Below, piece after piece: positions 26,573-36,751 of a stretch of 64,000 nucleotides of DNA. The position numbers and the translations under genes were made by a program. The DNA is taken from assembly GCF_000735195.1 (NCBI RefSeq), contig NZ_JPIM01000004.1:1-64000 (forward strand), written 5' to 3'. This DNA is from Chloroflexus sp. MS-G (GTDB taxonomy: Bacteria; Chloroflexota; Chloroflexia; Chloroflexales; Chloroflexaceae). The notes beneath the pieces were generated by a model. It was not told the origin of the DNA and did not search any database. It saw nothing but the letters and a program-made list of their open reading frames with translations. The first letter of the stretch is position 1, and each line of letters starts with the position of its first letter.

Positions 26573-26600
26573 CAATCGACCTGCAAGGCAGGATACAGCG

Positions 26601-27725
26601 ATGAGCGGACCTCTGACCGAACGCCGGCAGATGATTCTCAAGCTGGTCATACAAGAGTTTGTCGATACGGCAACGCCGGTCGCTTCCGAGACGCTGGTGC
26701 GCAAATATCGCCTCCCCGTCTCGCCTGCGACGGTGCGGAATGATATGGCCGCACTCGAAGAGTTGGGTTTTCTGACCCATCCGCACACGTCAGGCGGGCG
26801 TATCCCGACTGATGCGGGTTATCGCTTTTTCGTTGAGAACTTGATGGAGCGCACATCGCTCTCTCCTGCCGAACAGCGCATGATTCGCCACCAGTTTTAC
26901 CAGGTACGTGGCGAACTTGATCAGTGGGTGCAACTGGCATGTGCTGTGCTTGCCCGTACAGCGCATAACGCTTCGGTTGCCACCGCTCCCCGCGCCGAGC
27001 AGCTTCGCTTCAAGAGCCTGGAGTTGATCGCAATCCACGAAACAATGGCACTGGCGGTTATCGTCTTTCACGGCGGGATTATCAAACAGCAGACCCTGCC
27101 CATCGAGCCGGGTCGTACACCAGAGGACCTGCGTCGGGCTGCCGGTGTGGTAAGCGATCTGCTCGCTGATGCAACCTTAACTCGGGCTGAGGAGCTGGCT
27201 GCCGTGGCGACCTTCAACGGTGTCCCGCTCAGTGAGTTTGAGCGGACACTGGTTGATATGGTGGTGCGAGCGATGATTGCCTTTGAAGAGCAGGCGCAAG
27301 AGCAGATCTATTCTGATGGTCTGCTTGAGATGTTGAGTCAGCCTGAGTTTATGCCTGCTAGTGGCCGTGATGATGCCGAGCGAGCCATCGAACGATTACG
27401 CCGTACTCTCGAAATTCTTAAGAGTGGCCGCGGTCTTGGTCCACTCATTCCCCAGGCCCTCGCCTCCGGTGGGGTGCAGGTGATTATTGGTGGCGAACAC
27501 GGCGAAGACGCTATGCGCGATTACAGTGTGATCTTGGCGCGCTACGGCGTCGAGGGGGCGTTGGTTGGTGTGCTCGGTGTGATTGGGCCAACCCGTATGG
27601 CCTATCCACGTTCGATCTCAACAGTGCGCTATATCGCATCATTGATGAGTAACCTGTTGGCCGATCTCTATTACGCGAATCCTCGTCCTTCGGAACCAGA
27701 TGTTGATACTCCTGCAACTTCGTGA
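26601..27725 (+). CDS. hrcA: heat-inducible transcription repressor
   Basis: A 374-residue repressor of class I heat-shock genes. The N-terminal winged helix (residues about 5-70) includes [31 protein letters not shown], given here in part: the SPATVRNDM recognition helix and the HTSGGRIPT wing. A GAF-like dimer domain follows. It first gene of hrcA-grpE-dnaK-dnaJ and is itself under CIRCE, giving autorepression; GroEL normally keeps HrcA active. groESL is not in this window. ATG 26601 is 28 bases after CIRCE, with AAGGCAGGA upstream. Confidence 0.95.
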   Translation: MSGPLTERRQMILKLVIQEFVDTATPVASETLVRKYRLPVSPATVRNDMAALEELGFLTHPHTSGGRIPTDAGYRFFVENLMERTSLSPAEQRMIRHQFYQVRGELDQWVQLACAVLARTAHNASVATAPRAEQLRFKSLELIAIHETMALAVIVFHGGIIKQQTLPIEPGRTPEDLRRAAGVVSDLLADATLTRAEELAAVATFNGVPLSEFERTLVDMVVRAMIAFEEQAQEQIYSDGLLEMLSQPEFMPASGRDDAERAIERLRRTLEILKSGRGLGPLIPQALASGGVQVIIGGEHGEDAMRDYSVILARYGVEGALVGVLGVIGPTRMAYPRSISTVRYIASLMSNLLADLYYANPRPSEPDVDTPATS

Positions 27726-27751
27726 ATTGAGATATACCTTGTGAGGGAACT

Positions 27752-28354
27752 ATGGCAAATACGGAAGAAGTGAAACCCGATACAGCAGTTCAAGACGCGG
27801 CTGCTAATGCGCAGAACGAAGGAGCAGACGCGACGACGGCTCAGCCATCGGTGGCTACCGCCGATGGCGGAGTGGTTGACTCGGAGGCGTTGATCGCCGA
27901 TCTGCAAAACCGCCTGGCTCAGGCTGAAGCTCAGGTCGCCGAATATAAAGATCAGTGGATGCGGGCCGTGGCTGATTATCGCAACTTCAAGCGCCGTACC
28001 GAAACCGAACGCAGTGAGCTGATACGTAATGCCGGTGCAGCACTTATTTTGAAGTTGCTACCGGTCCTCGATGACTTCGAGCGGGCGATTGCCAATGTGC
28101 CACCTGAGATTGCCGAAACACCGTGGTGGCAGGGAACGCAACTTATTGCTCAAAAATTACGTACAATCCTCGAAAGCGAAGGGGTCAAGCCGATTGAGGC
28201 GTTGGGGCAGGACTTTAACCCCAATTTGCACGAGGCGGTGATCTACGAAGAAGCAGAAGGGCAAGAAGGTAAAGTTATTGCAGAATTACAGCGTGGCTAT
28301 CTGCTCCACGACCGTGTCATCCGTCCGAGTATGGTTAAGGTGGGTCGCGGTTAG
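27752..28354 (+). CDS. grpE: nucleotide exchange factor GrpE
   Basis: A 200-residue co-chaperone that releases ADP from DnaK. An acidic, disordered N terminus (about 1-50) is followed by a long coiled coil (about 48-110) containing YRNFKRRTE, the GrpE signature start. The C-terminal beta domain has the ending HDRVIRPSMVKV typical of GrpE. It lies 26 bases after hrcA and 36 bases before dnaK in the same operon. GTGAGGG precedes the ATG. Confidence 0.95.
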   Translation: MANTEEVKPDTAVQDAAANAQNEGADATTAQPSVATADGGVVDSEALIADLQNRLAQAEAQVAEYKDQWMRAVADYRNFKRRTETERSELIRNAGAALILKLLPVLDDFERAIANVPPEIAETPWWQGTQLIAQKLRTILESEGVKPIEALGQDFNPNLHEAVIYEEAEGQEGKVIAELQRGYLLHDRVIRPSMVKVGRG

Positions 28355-28390
28355 GAACTAGAACGTTTTTTGAGATGAAGGTAAGCTCCC

Positions 28391-30235
28391 ATGCCAAAAG
28401 TAATTGGGATTGATCTGGGCACAACCAACTCGGTGGTCGCTGTGGTTGAAGGCGGTGATGTGGTTGTTATCCCCAATGCTGAAGGGTCGCGTCTGACCCC
28501 GTCGGTGGTGGCCGTTACCAAATCTGGCGAGCGCGTCGTTGGTCAGGTGGCCCGTCGGCAGGCGGTAACGAATCCTGAAAATACCATCTTTTCCGTGAAG
28601 CGCTTTATCGGTCGGAAGTTTAACGAACCCTCAGTGCAACAAGACAAAGAGCTGGTTCCCTACCAGATCACCGCTGCACCCAACGGCGATGTGCGCGTGT
28701 TGATGGCCGGTCGTGAGTATGCGCCACCTGAAATCTCGGCGATGGTGCTGCAAAAATTGAAGGCTGATGCTGAAGCCTATCTCGGCGAGCCGGTGACGCA
28801 GGCGGTGATCACAGTACCGGCCTACTTTAATGATAGCCAGCGTCAGGCTACCAAAGACGCCGGTAAGATTGCTGGTCTCGAAGTGCTGCGGATCGTTAAC
28901 GAACCAACGGCCAGTGCCCTTGCCTATGGGCTTGACAAGAAGGGCAAAGATGAACTGGTCGTCGTCTACGATATGGGTGGCGGTACCTTTGATGTTAGCA
29001 TTCTTGAACTCAGTGATGGTGTGGTTGAAGTGAAGGCCACCAGTGGCGATACGCATCTTGGTGGTGATGACTTTGATCAGCGCATTATCGACTGGCTGGC
29101 CGATGAGTTTCAAAAGGAGCATGGGATTGATTTGCGCGCCGACCGTGTGGCGCTGCAACGGTTGAAAGAGGCGGCAGAAAAGGCCAAAATGGAGCTTAGC
29201 TCGTTGATGCAGACCGAGATCAGCCTGCCCTTTATCACCGCCGATCCGAGCGGTCCGAAGCATCTGCATGCAACGCTCACCCGCGCCCGCCTTGAGCAAC
29301 TCTGCGCTGATTTGATCGAACGCAGTATGGGGCCAGTCCGACAGGCACTGCGCGATGCAGGTCTCCAACCAGGTCAGATCGATGAAATTATTCTGGTAGG
29401 AGGACAGACCCGCATGCCGGCGATCCAGGCAGCCGTGCGCAACTTTTTCGGCAAAGAACCAAACCGCAGCGTTAACCCTGATGAAGTAGTTGCCATCGGC
29501 GCAGCGATCCAGGCTGGTGTGCTGGCCGGTGAAGTGAAAGATGTGCTCTTACTCGATGTGACACCGTTGACGCTCGGTATCGAGACGCTTGGTGGTGTGA
29601 TGACGCCCCTGATTGAGCGCAATACCACTATCCCGACCCGCAAGAGCCAAATCTTTTCTACCGCCAGCGATAACCAGACGAGCGTCGAGATTCATGTGTT
29701 ACAAGGTGAGCGTGCGGAGGCGCGTTACAATAAGAGCCTGGGCCGCTTTGAGTTGTCGGGTATTCCCCCCGCTCCCCGTGGTGTCCCGCAGATTGAAGTG
29801 ACGTTTGATATTGACGCCAACGGGATTGTGAGTGTCAGTGCTCGCGATAAGGCGACCGGTAAAGAACAGCGTATTACTATCACGGCTTCTTCAGGCCTCT
29901 CGCAGGAAGAGATTGAGCGGATGGTGCGCGATGCTGAGCTTCATGCTGAAGAAGATCGTCGCCGCCGTGCGTTGATTGCCGCCCGCAATCACGCCGATAG
30001 CCTGCTATACACTGCGGAAAAGACGTTACGCGAAGCTGGTGAACACGTCGATCCGAGCGTGCGGGCGACCGTCGAAGAGAAGATGATGGCGCTCCGCAGT
30101 GTTGTCGCCGAAGATGACGAGCAGACGATTCGGAATCGTATCGCTGAATTGGCCGTTGCGTTACAGCATATCTCAACCGGGGCAACATCAAACGGTGCTG
30201 CCGGTACCGTTGTTGATGAATCGGTAGGCGAGTAG
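28391..30235 (+). CDS. dnaK: Hsp70 chaperone DnaK
   Basis: A 614-residue ATP-dependent chaperone. The ATPase domain opens with [18 protein letters not shown] and contains [14 protein letters not shown] and [14 protein letters not shown], the three Hsp70 signatures. The linker [15 protein letters not shown] leads into the substrate domain, and a helical lid ends in the low-complexity C terminus. The Gram-positive-like loop after the first ATPase segment is short, as in most non-proteobacterial DnaKs. It acts with GrpE upstream and DnaJ downstream and is controlled from the CIRCE before hrcA. Confidence 0.97.
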   Translation: MPKVIGIDLGTTNSVVAVVEGGDVVVIPNAEGSRLTPSVVAVTKSGERVVGQVARRQAVTNPENTIFSVKRFIGRKFNEPSVQQDKELVPYQITAAPNGDVRVLMAGREYAPPEISAMVLQKLKADAEAYLGEPVTQAVITVPAYFNDSQRQATKDAGKIAGLEVLRIVNEPTASALAYGLDKKGKDELVVVYDMGGGTFDVSILELSDGVVEVKATSGDTHLGGDDFDQRIIDWLADEFQKEHGIDLRADRVALQRLKEAAEKAKMELSSLMQTEISLPFITADPSGPKHLHATLTRARLEQLCADLIERSMGPVRQALRDAGLQPGQIDEIILVGGQTRMPAIQAAVRNFFGKEPNRSVNPDEVVAIGAAIQAGVLAGEVKDVLLLDVTPLTLGIETLGGVMTPLIERNTTIPTRKSQIFSTASDNQTSVEIHVLQGERAEARYNKSLGRFELSGIPPAPRGVPQIEVTFDIDANGIVSVSARDKATGKEQRITITASSGLSQEEIERMVRDAELHAEEDRRRRALIAARNHADSLLYTAEKTLREAGEHVDPSVRATVEEKMMALRSVVAEDDEQTIRNRIAELAVALQHISTGATSNGAAGTVVDESVGE

Positions 30236-30282
30236 GCTTATACCAGGCTACTGGCCGGTAGCACACGTCGTGAGGACACCGT

Positions 30283-31401
30283 ATGACAGCGGGAGCCAAA
30301 CGTGATTATTACGAAGTACTCGGGGTGAGTCGGAGTGCGACGCCCGATGAAATCAAAAAGGCGTATCGTCGGCTAGCCCGCCAATATCATCCCGATGTGA
30401 ATAAATCGCCGGACGCTGAGGCGAAGTTCAAAGAGATCAACGAGGCCTACGAGGTGCTCTCTGACGAACAGAAGCGGGCGATGTACGATCGGTTTGGTCA
30501 CAATCCGCCCGGTTTCGGTGGCGTTGGCGCTGATCCGTTTGGAGGCGTTGATCCCTTTAGCTCGATTTTCGATGCCTTTTTCGGTGGTGTCGGGGCGGGA
30601 CGCAGCACCCGTGGGCCGCTGCGCGGAGCCGATCTGCGCTATACACTGCGGCTTACCTTTGAAGAGGCAGTGTTCGGGACCGAAAAGGAGATCGAGTTCC
30701 GTCGTCTCGAAACATGTCCGGTATGCTATGGTTCTGGTGCCGAACCTGGTACCGAACCAACGCGCTGTCCTCGTTGTGGCGGTACCGGTGAAATCCGTCA
30801 GCGTGCACCCATCTTCAATATGGTGACGGTGACGACCTGTGATACCTGTGGTGGCACCGGTTACGTAATCCCTATTCCCTGTCGTGAATGTCGTGGTGAA
30901 GGTCGGGTACGACAGACCCGCAAAATCACGGTGCGCGTACCGGCGGGTGTCGATAGTTCACAACAGATTCGGATTAGTGGTGAAGGTGAGGCCGGGCCGC
31001 GTGGTGGGCCACCGGGGAACCTTTACGTTGCCCTTGATATTCAGCCGCATCCCCTTTTCGAGCGCGATGGCAACGACATTATTCTCAATCTGACCATCAA
31101 TGTTGCTCAGGCCGCGTTGGGTGGAGAAGTCAGTGTGCCAACGCTCGAAGGGACAGAAAAGCTGCGCCTGCCACCTGGCACCCAGCACGGCCAAACCTTC
31201 CGCTTGCGTGGGAAGGGGGTTCCCTATTTGCGGCAACAGGGTCGCGGTGATCAGATCGTAGTGATTCGGGTAGAGGTTCCGACGAAACTGACCGATCACC
31301 AGCGTCGCCTTTTCCAGGAATTGGCCCAAACCTTTGCGTCCCACGACGACAACCACGACGATGGGTTCTTTGGGCGGATTAAAGATGCGTTTGGTTTGTA
31401 A
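30283..31401 (+). CDS. dnaJ: Hsp40 co-chaperone DnaJ
   Basis: A 372-residue type I J-protein that stimulates DnaK's ATPase and delivers substrates. The J domain (about 8-72) has the HPD motif in [16 protein letters not shown] Gly/Phe-rich stretch follows. Four zinc-binding repeats are [24 protein letters not shown] and CRECRGEG. The two C-terminal beta domains end in a His/Asp-rich tail ([12 protein letters not shown]). TGAGGA lies about 8 bases before ATG 30283. It is the last gene of the hrcA cluster; a weak 6-bp hairpin (31426-31443) follows. Confidence 0.96.
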   Translation: MTAGAKRDYYEVLGVSRSATPDEIKKAYRRLARQYHPDVNKSPDAEAKFKEINEAYEVLSDEQKRAMYDRFGHNPPGFGGVGADPFGGVDPFSSIFDAFFGGVGAGRSTRGPLRGADLRYTLRLTFEEAVFGTEKEIEFRRLETCPVCYGSGAEPGTEPTRCPRCGGTGEIRQRAPIFNMVTVTTCDTCGGTGYVIPIPCRECRGEGRVRQTRKITVRVPAGVDSSQQIRISGEGEAGPRGGPPGNLYVALDIQPHPLFERDGNDIILNLTINVAQAALGGEVSVPTLEGTEKLRLPPGTQHGQTFRLRGKGVPYLRQQGRGDQIVVIRVEVPTKLTDHQRRLFQELAQTFASHDDNHDDGFFGRIKDAFGL

Positions 31402-31553
31402 ACCACGGTATTGGCATTGCGGTTTCACCTGCAATCTCAGGTGCGATGAGGGGGCGAGAGGGTCGAGGAGGCTGGGTGAAACATTGCTCACATCCAGCCA
31501 GGTCTGTTCGCGCCGATGGAACCTTTGTGAGCTTGAGTACTGAGTGAATAGTC

Positions 31554-32312
31554 ATGACAACGGAACTCCTCTATGGGCGCAATGCGGTGCGCGAGGTACT
31601 GCGTGCTCGTCGCCGTACATTGCGCCGTTTGGTTCTCTCGCGGAGCGTCCAGGAAAGTGGCGTCATCGCCGAAATTATTCATCTGGCGCAACAAGCCGGT
31701 ATTCCGGTGGAGCGTATCGAACGCCAAATGCTGGATCGCCAGTTGCGCGATGTTAATCATCAAGGGGTAATGCTCGAAGCTGGCCCCTACCCTTACGTTG
31801 ATCTTGATACCTGTCTCAATGCTGCGACAGAACGACGGGAAGCGGCCTTACTGCTATTGCTCGATCATCTGCAAGACCCCCAAAACATCGGTACTCTCCT
31901 GCGCACGGCAGAGGCTGTCGGATGTCATGGTGTCGTGATTCCCGGTCGGCGGGCGGCTGAAATTACTCCAGCCGTTGTTAATGCGAGCAGCGGTGCGGTC
32001 GAGCATCTACGGGTAGCAATGGTGTCAAACTTGAACCAGACGATTGAAGAATTGCAACGAGCTGGTGTCTGGGTGGTTGGTCTCGAACAGGACGATCAGG
32101 CGCAAGACATCGATGCGGTTGATCTCGATCTGCCGCTGGCACTCGTGATCGGTGCCGAAGGTACCGGCATTGCTCGCCTGGTGCGCGAGCGGTGCGACTT
32201 TCTGGTTCGTTTACCGATAATTGGCCAGGTTGGATCACTCAATGCAGCGATCGCGGGGAGTATCGCTATCTACTACGCCTGGCGTCAACGCCATCGCCCG
32301 GTTGCTGACTGA
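31554..32312 (+). CDS. rlmB: 23S rRNA 2'-O-ribose methyltransferase (SpoU family)
   Basis: A 252-residue SPOUT methyltransferase of the RlmB/TrmH type, which methylates the 2'-OH of G2251 of 23S rRNA using SAM. The N-terminal L30e-like substrate domain begins YGRNAVREVLRAR. The catalytic domain shows the three SPOUT motifs: DHLQDPQNIGTLLRTAEA, LVIGAEGTGIARL and LPIIGQVGSLNAAIAGSI (shown in part), which form the trefoil knot and SAM site. Stop at 32312; a small membrane protein follows. Confidence 0.92.
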   Translation: MTTELLYGRNAVREVLRARRRTLRRLVLSRSVQESGVIAEIIHLAQQAGIPVERIERQMLDRQLRDVNHQGVMLEAGPYPYVDLDTCLNAATERREAALLLLLDHLQDPQNIGTLLRTAEAVGCHGVVIPGRRAAEITPAVVNASSGAVEHLRVAMVSNLNQTIEELQRAGVWVVGLEQDDQAQDIDAVDLDLPLALVIGAEGTGIARLVRERCDFLVRLPIIGQVGSLNAAIAGSIAIYYAWRQRHRPVAD

Positions 32313-32390
32313 GACAGGATCATTTCCTCTGACTTGAAGCTCTATTGGGTCTGCGCTAGAATACGCAACGTAAGAACAGAGAGGAGGCGT

Positions 32391-32543
32391 ATGCGCTGGA
32401 TTATACTCGCTGCTTTTGGTATCGCGTTGGGATATATCGTATTCCTGCAACGCAAGCTAGCCGCTGCCGAGCGTCGTGGTGATATGTACCGCGATATAGC
32501 CCAGCGGCTGGAACTACAGCTTGCCGGCCTCAAGACTCAGTAA
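32391..32543 (+). CDS. small single-pass membrane protein
   Basis: A 50-residue protein: MRWIILAAFGIALGYIVFLQ forms one membrane helix, followed by a charged amphipathic tail (KLAAAERRGDMYRDIAQRLE). It has a strong ribosome site (GAGGAGG, 5 bases before ATG 32391). The stop is immediately followed by the GNAT gene, so the two are likely cotranscribed. No family recognised; the good ribosome site and membrane profile support it being real. Confidence 0.6.
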   Translation: MRWIILAAFGIALGYIVFLQRKLAAAERRGDMYRDIAQRLELQLAGLKTQ

Positions 32544-32555
32544 GTGTACGTGAGC

Positions 32556-33203
32556 ATGTCTGTCGCCTCTGATATATCGTCTGGTGTATCAGCCAACGGT
32601 ATTGTCATTCGGTCGGCACGTCTGAGTGATATTGATGCTATCGTCGCCCTGCATCGTGAAGCCTTTGCCGACACCTTTGGCGCTGCGTTTGGCCCGCACG
32701 GCGGTGAGCGTGGCGCCCAAGCGTTGGCGGTTGGTTGGCGCCGGCAGGGTGCAGCCGCCTTGCAAGGGATGCTCGTGGCCGAATACGACAATCAGGTCAT
32801 CGGTACTACCAGTTTGCGAACTCGTGATATGATGAGTGGCGGCGGCTTTGCCGAATCGGCATTCTTTGAAATTCTGGGCTGGTGGGGGGCGCTTCGCTCA
32901 CTCTTCGCGCTATCGTTACTCGATCACCAGATCGGGCACGGTGAAGGGTTTATTGCCGATGTTGCGGTCGCACCGGCCTGGCGCCGACGCGGGGTAGCTC
33001 GTGCACTGTTGCAACAGGCCGAACAGTATGCTCGCTCACGTGCCCTGACCTACCTTGGCCTGTACGTGCGCGAGACGAACCAGCCGGCCCGCACGTTGTA
33101 CGAGCGGCTTGGCTTTCAAGCGCTGTATGTACGGCACTCGTTCTTTGGTCGCTTGTTCTTTGGTCAAAGTGGTTGGATCTACATGCGCAAAGACCTGGAT
33201 TGA
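32556..33203 (+). CDS. GNAT-family N-acetyltransferase
   Basis: A 215-residue acetyltransferase. The GNAT fold is seen from IVIRSARLSDIDAIVALHREAF onward (N-terminal strand and helix), with the acetyl-CoA site VAPAWRRRGVARALLQQAE and the C-terminal LYVRETNQPARTLYERLGF. An extra stretch of about 35 residues around GWWGALRSLFALSLL lengthens the middle of the domain. The acceptor (protein, amine or small molecule) cannot be predicted. The start is uncertain: GTG 32544 directly abuts the upstream stop; I use ATG 32556. Confidence 0.75.
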   Translation: MSVASDISSGVSANGIVIRSARLSDIDAIVALHREAFADTFGAAFGPHGGERGAQALAVGWRRQGAAALQGMLVAEYDNQVIGTTSLRTRDMMSGGGFAESAFFEILGWWGALRSLFALSLLDHQIGHGEGFIADVAVAPAWRRRGVARALLQQAEQYARSRALTYLGLYVRETNQPARTLYERLGFQALYVRHSFFGRLFFGQSGWIYMRKDLD

Positions 33204-33318
33204 AACGTCTGGTAACCGGCACGGTGCCAACCATCACTGTTGAACCCTTGCTCTTGTACGTCCGGATTATGCACAGGTATCAGCAGCAACAGCTAAATAC
33301 CAATGGAGAACACAGACA

Positions 33319-34584
33319 ATGACGTCTCACCGTATCAATCCGTTTCACGTTGCCCAACAGCAGTTCGATCAGGCAGCCGAAATGCTCCATCTCCCGGATG
33401 ACATTCGGGCAATTCTGCGCGTGCCCCAGCGCGAATTGACGGTCAATTTTCCGGTACAGATGGATGACGGTAGTACACGGGTTTTTACCGGTTATCGAGT
33501 CCAGCACAACCTGAGCCGTGGCCCGGTGAAGGGAGGTATTCGCTACCATCCGAGTGTTGATATCGATGAAGTACGTGCCTTGGCGATGTGGATGACCTGG
33601 AAGTGTGCGCTGGTCAATATTCCTTACGGCGGTGCCAAGGGTGGCGTGATTGTTGATCCTAAGCAACTCTCGCCTGGTGAACTTGAACGACTGACCCGAC
33701 GTTTTGCTACTGAGATCAGTATCTTGCTCGGCCCTGAAAAGGATATTCCTGCACCTGATGTGGGTACCAATGCCCAGATCATGGCCTGGATTATGGATAC
33801 CATCTCGATGCATCGTGGCTACACGGTACCCGCTGTCATTACCGGTAAGCCGGTGAATGTTGGTGGCTCGTTAGGTCGGGTTGAGGCAACCGGTCGTGGT
33901 GTCATGCTGATGGTGCGTGAGATGGCACGGCAGTTAGGCTGGTCGCTCGATGGATTGCGCGTGGTGGTGCAGGGATTCGGAAATGTGGGGAGCACCGCCG
34001 CTTATTTGCTGCATCAACTCGGTTGCAAGGTGATCGGGGTGGCCGATGCCTCCGGTGGTTACTATTGCGCGCAGGGACTTGATATTCCGGCAATGCGTGC
34101 CCATACCGAACAACACTCGTTCCGTCTGCTCGACGGCTATAGAGCAGCCGGCGTCGAACGGATCAGTGGCAGCGAATTGCTCGAACTAGAGTGTGATGTA
34201 TTGATACCGGCAGCGCTCGAGAATCAGATTACCGGCGAGAACGCTGAACGAATCCGTGCTCGCCTGATCGTCGAGGGGGCGAACGGGCCAACGACACCAG
34301 AAGCCGATGCCATCCTTGGTGAACGAGGCATCATCGTTGTGCCTGATATTCTGGCAAATGCCGGTGGTGTGATTGTCTCTTACTTCGAGTGGGTGCAGGG
34401 CTTGCAAGAGTTCTTCTGGGACGAACAAGATATTAACGAGAAACTCGAACGGATTATCGTTGGTGCATTTCAACAGGTGTACGCGATGGCTGGGCAAAGA
34501 CAGATTCCATTACGGCTCGCAGCGTATCTCCTGGCCGTACAACGAGTCGCCGACGCTAATCTCACTCGTGGCGTTTATCCGTAA
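33319..34584 (+). CDS. gdhA: glutamate dehydrogenase (Glu/Leu/Phe/Val family)
   Basis: A 421-residue oxidoreductase interconverting glutamate and 2-oxoglutarate + ammonia. The substrate/catalytic part has GPVKGGIRYHP and the signature PYGGAKGGVIVDP, whose second lysine is catalytic. The cofactor domain has VVVQGFGNVGSTAAYLL. The length matches the hexameric NAD(P)-dependent class found in archaea and many bacteria. NAD versus NADP cannot be decided with confidence. GGAGA lies about 10 bases before ATG 33319. Confidence 0.93.
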   Translation: MTSHRINPFHVAQQQFDQAAEMLHLPDDIRAILRVPQRELTVNFPVQMDDGSTRVFTGYRVQHNLSRGPVKGGIRYHPSVDIDEVRALAMWMTWKCALVNIPYGGAKGGVIVDPKQLSPGELERLTRRFATEISILLGPEKDIPAPDVGTNAQIMAWIMDTISMHRGYTVPAVITGKPVNVGGSLGRVEATGRGVMLMVREMARQLGWSLDGLRVVVQGFGNVGSTAAYLLHQLGCKVIGVADASGGYYCAQGLDIPAMRAHTEQHSFRLLDGYRAAGVERISGSELLELECDVLIPAALENQITGENAERIRARLIVEGANGPTTPEADAILGERGIIVVPDILANAGGVIVSYFEWVQGLQEFFWDEQDINEKLERIIVGAFQQVYAMAGQRQIPLRLAAYLLAVQRVADANLTRGVYP

Positions 34585-34655
34585 AGGGATTGTGACGCAG
34601 CGCCAAGTTCGATTCCTCTGGTCGACCCTCGCTGCATCACCGGGCAGGAGGAGTT

Positions 34656-35024
34656 ATGCAGATTGTGCTTGTCGAGGATAATCCGCTAATGCAGCAACTG
34701 TTCACCATCTTCCTACAGGGGCAGGGATGTAACGTAACGGTCGTTGCTACCGGCGCTGCGGCATTGGCCGTATCGGTGCCACTTCCGGCGGTGTTTATCA
34801 TCGACTTGCGCTTGCCCGATTGTAATGGATTTGACCTTGTGCAACAACTACGTGCCCATCCGGTGTATCACCGTTGCCCGACGATTGCGCTGAGTGGTCT
34901 CGGCGAGAGTGATCGTCGGGTAGCGTTGGCCGCAGGTTTCGACCGTTTCCTCACGAAACCTACTGATCTCGATGAATTGATGCAGGTGATTACCGAATTA
35001 GCAGAGCAATCTTCTCCATACTAG
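34656..35024 (+). CDS. single-domain response regulator (CheY-like)
   Basis: A 122-residue receiver domain without an output domain. The acidic pair is in VLVEDN, the phosphoacceptor Asp in FIIDLRLPD, the conserved Ser in ALSGLG and Lys in FLTKPTDLDEL. It is a phosphotransfer or protein-interaction regulator; no histidine kinase is adjacent. A strong AGGAGGAG site precedes the ATG. HAD hydrolase begins 14 bases downstream. Confidence 0.9.
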   Translation: MQIVLVEDNPLMQQLFTIFLQGQGCNVTVVATGAAALAVSVPLPAVFIIDLRLPDCNGFDLVQQLRAHPVYHRCPTIALSGLGESDRRVALAAGFDRFLTKPTDLDELMQVITELAEQSSPY

Positions 35025-35038
35025 ATGTGTGGCTGGCA

Positions 35039-35740
35039 ATGAAAGCAATCGCACGACGTCTCATCTTGTGGGATATTGACGGAACTCTTCTTTCAACTGA
35101 TGGTATTGCGGCTGAGGCGATGCGTACTGCCCTCCGTAAGCTGATAGGCCCCGGTGTACATCTCGAGCGGACTTCGTATGCCGGGAAGACTGACTGGCAG
35201 ATTATCCGCGAGAGTATCCCTTCGTTTGATGCAGCAACTGCCCATAAGCGCCTGCGTGAGTTTATCGAATTGTATACTGCCGAGCTGAATGCGCAACGTG
35301 AAGCATTAATTGCGCGCTCTACAGTTTTTACGGGAGTTGTTGAAGCGCTGCGAGCCTTGACTGAATATGGATGTCAGGCGCCACTGACCGGAAACGTTGT
35401 GGCTGCGGCGCGCATCAAGTTAGAATGTACCGGCCTGCTCCCATGGCTTGATCTCGAAGCCGGTGCGTATGGCGACGACCACTTTGATCGGCTGGCGCTA
35501 CCGCTGATTGCAACCGTTCGTGCGTCTAGTCGTTATCGTTATAACTTTTTACCCGCTGACGTCGTAATTATCGGTGATACCCCGCGTGATATTGCTTGTG
35601 GCAAAAGCTTTGGCGCTCGTACTGTAGCCGTGGCAACCGGTCCCTTCACAATGACCGAACTGTCCTGGCATCGTCCTGACGCACTACTCCCTGATCTCAG
35701 CGATACTTCAGCCGTACTGAAAGCGGTGTTGGGTACGTGA
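35039..35740 (+). CDS. HAD-superfamily hydrolase (phosphoglycolate-phosphatase-like)
   Basis: A 233-residue phosphatase. The nucleophile motif is LILWDIDGTLLST, motif II Thr in PLTGNVV, the Lys side near AAARIKLE, and motif III VIIGDTPRDIACG binds Mg. The cap is C1 helical, as in Gph/YbjI-type enzymes. Substrate unknown. ATG 35039 is used; GTG 35027 would add four residues. It follows the receiver-domain gene by 14 bases. Confidence 0.8.
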   Translation: MKAIARRLILWDIDGTLLSTDGIAAEAMRTALRKLIGPGVHLERTSYAGKTDWQIIRESIPSFDAATAHKRLREFIELYTAELNAQREALIARSTVFTGVVEALRALTEYGCQAPLTGNVVAAARIKLECTGLLPWLDLEAGAYGDDHFDRLALPLIATVRASSRYRYNFLPADVVIIGDTPRDIACGKSFGARTVAVATGPFTMTELSWHRPDALLPDLSDTSAVLKAVLGT

Positions 35741-35779
35741 ACACGTGATGTAGGAAATGTGCAACCGATATTGGCGAGA

Positions 35780-35798
35780 GGCGGGTTGGGTACCCGCC
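35780..35798. repeat. intergenic GCGGGTT hairpin, copy
   Basis: Stem GGCGGGT/ACCCGCC with a 5-base loop between the convergent HAD and SDR genes. It resembles hairpins at 424-452 and 36752-36776 and the sequence at 62880-62902. Confidence 0.55.
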
Positions 35799-35840
35799 CC
35801 AGAAATCATTCCAGATCAGGCAAGTGATACGTTTTACTGA

Positions 35841-36599
35841 TTACTGCGCTACCAGGCCACCATCAACCACCATCAGATGTCCGATCACATACGATGCAGC
35901 CGCCGAACAGAGCCATACGACTGCCCCGGCAACCTCTTCAGGGGTGCCAATTCGGCCAATCGGCAAGGTTGCCAGCGCACCGGCTTCTACGCCAGGTTGG
36001 GCAAGGAGACGTTCAAGCATCGGGGTATAGATTGATCCCGGACAAACAGCATTAATGCGGATGCTTGCCTTAGCATACTCAATTGCCGCTGCCTTCGTGA
36101 GTTGTACGACGCCTCCCTTAGCAGCACAGTACGCCGGTAGCCCCGGTGCACCTACCAAGCCCACCACAGAAGCCGTATTGACAATTGCACCACCGCCCTG
36201 TTGTAGCATCTGGCGTATCTCATACTTCATACAGAGCCACGTTCCCTTGAGATTCGTGTTGATGGTGCGATCCCAGTCATCTTCTGGATAATCAGCGGTA
36301 GGTGCAATGATACCTTCAACGGCTGCATTGTTGTGGACGAAATCAAGCCGTCCATAATGGGTGACGGTTTGTCGAATTAACTCTTCAACTTCCGCCGCTT
36401 TTGAAATGTCAGCCTTAATAAAGAGTGCTTCACCACTCATCGAAGTAATCATCTGTGCCGTTTCTTCACCCCCCGCGACCTGAATATCCGCCACAACAAC
36501 TCGTGCCCCTTCACGGGCAAACGCGAGGGCACTGGCCCGCCCGATGCCAGATGCGGCCCCGGTAACAAGTGCAACTTTGCCATGGAATTGAGACGTCAC
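35841..36599 (-). CDS. short-chain dehydrogenase/reductase
   Basis: A 252-residue classical SDR using NAD(P)(H). The cofactor motif is VTGAASGIGRA at residues about 11-21. VVVADIQ, with Asp after beta-2, suggests NAD preference. NNAAVEG is the structural NNAG motif, and the catalytic pair is Tyr and Lys in AYCAAKGG with the upstream Ser in TASVVG. Substrate unknown; similar to glucose-1-dehydrogenase or 3-oxoacyl-reductase-like SDRs. The start is GTG 36599, with AGGAG 7 bases upstream. Confidence 0.9.
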   Translation of the reverse strand: MTSQFHGKVALVTGAASGIGRASALAFAREGARVVVADIQVAGGEETAQMITSMSGEALFIKADISKAAEVEELIRQTVTHYGRLDFVHNNAAVEGIIAPTADYPEDDWDRTINTNLKGTWLCMKYEIRQMLQQGGGAIVNTASVVGLVGAPGLPAYCAAKGGVVQLTKAAAIEYAKASIRINAVCPGSIYTPMLERLLAQPGVEAGALATLPIGRIGTPEEVAGAVVWLCSAAASYVIGHLMVVDGGLVAQ

Positions 36600-36751
36600 G
36601 GTATGCTCCTATGCTGAACGAAAAGGCTCCTGCAACGGCTGTAGTATACAAGACATTGTTGTAGCTGTGCAACAGAAGGAAGCAAGGGGGTAGTTTAGCG
36701 TCGTTTATGGTGTTTTCTTTGGTGATAGAGATTTGCTGAAGTTCTCACAAG

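Noticed and set aside
28631-29368. 245-codon minus-strand frame in dnaK
   Set aside because: Shadow of the dnaK coding strand; long antisense frames are common in GC-rich genes.
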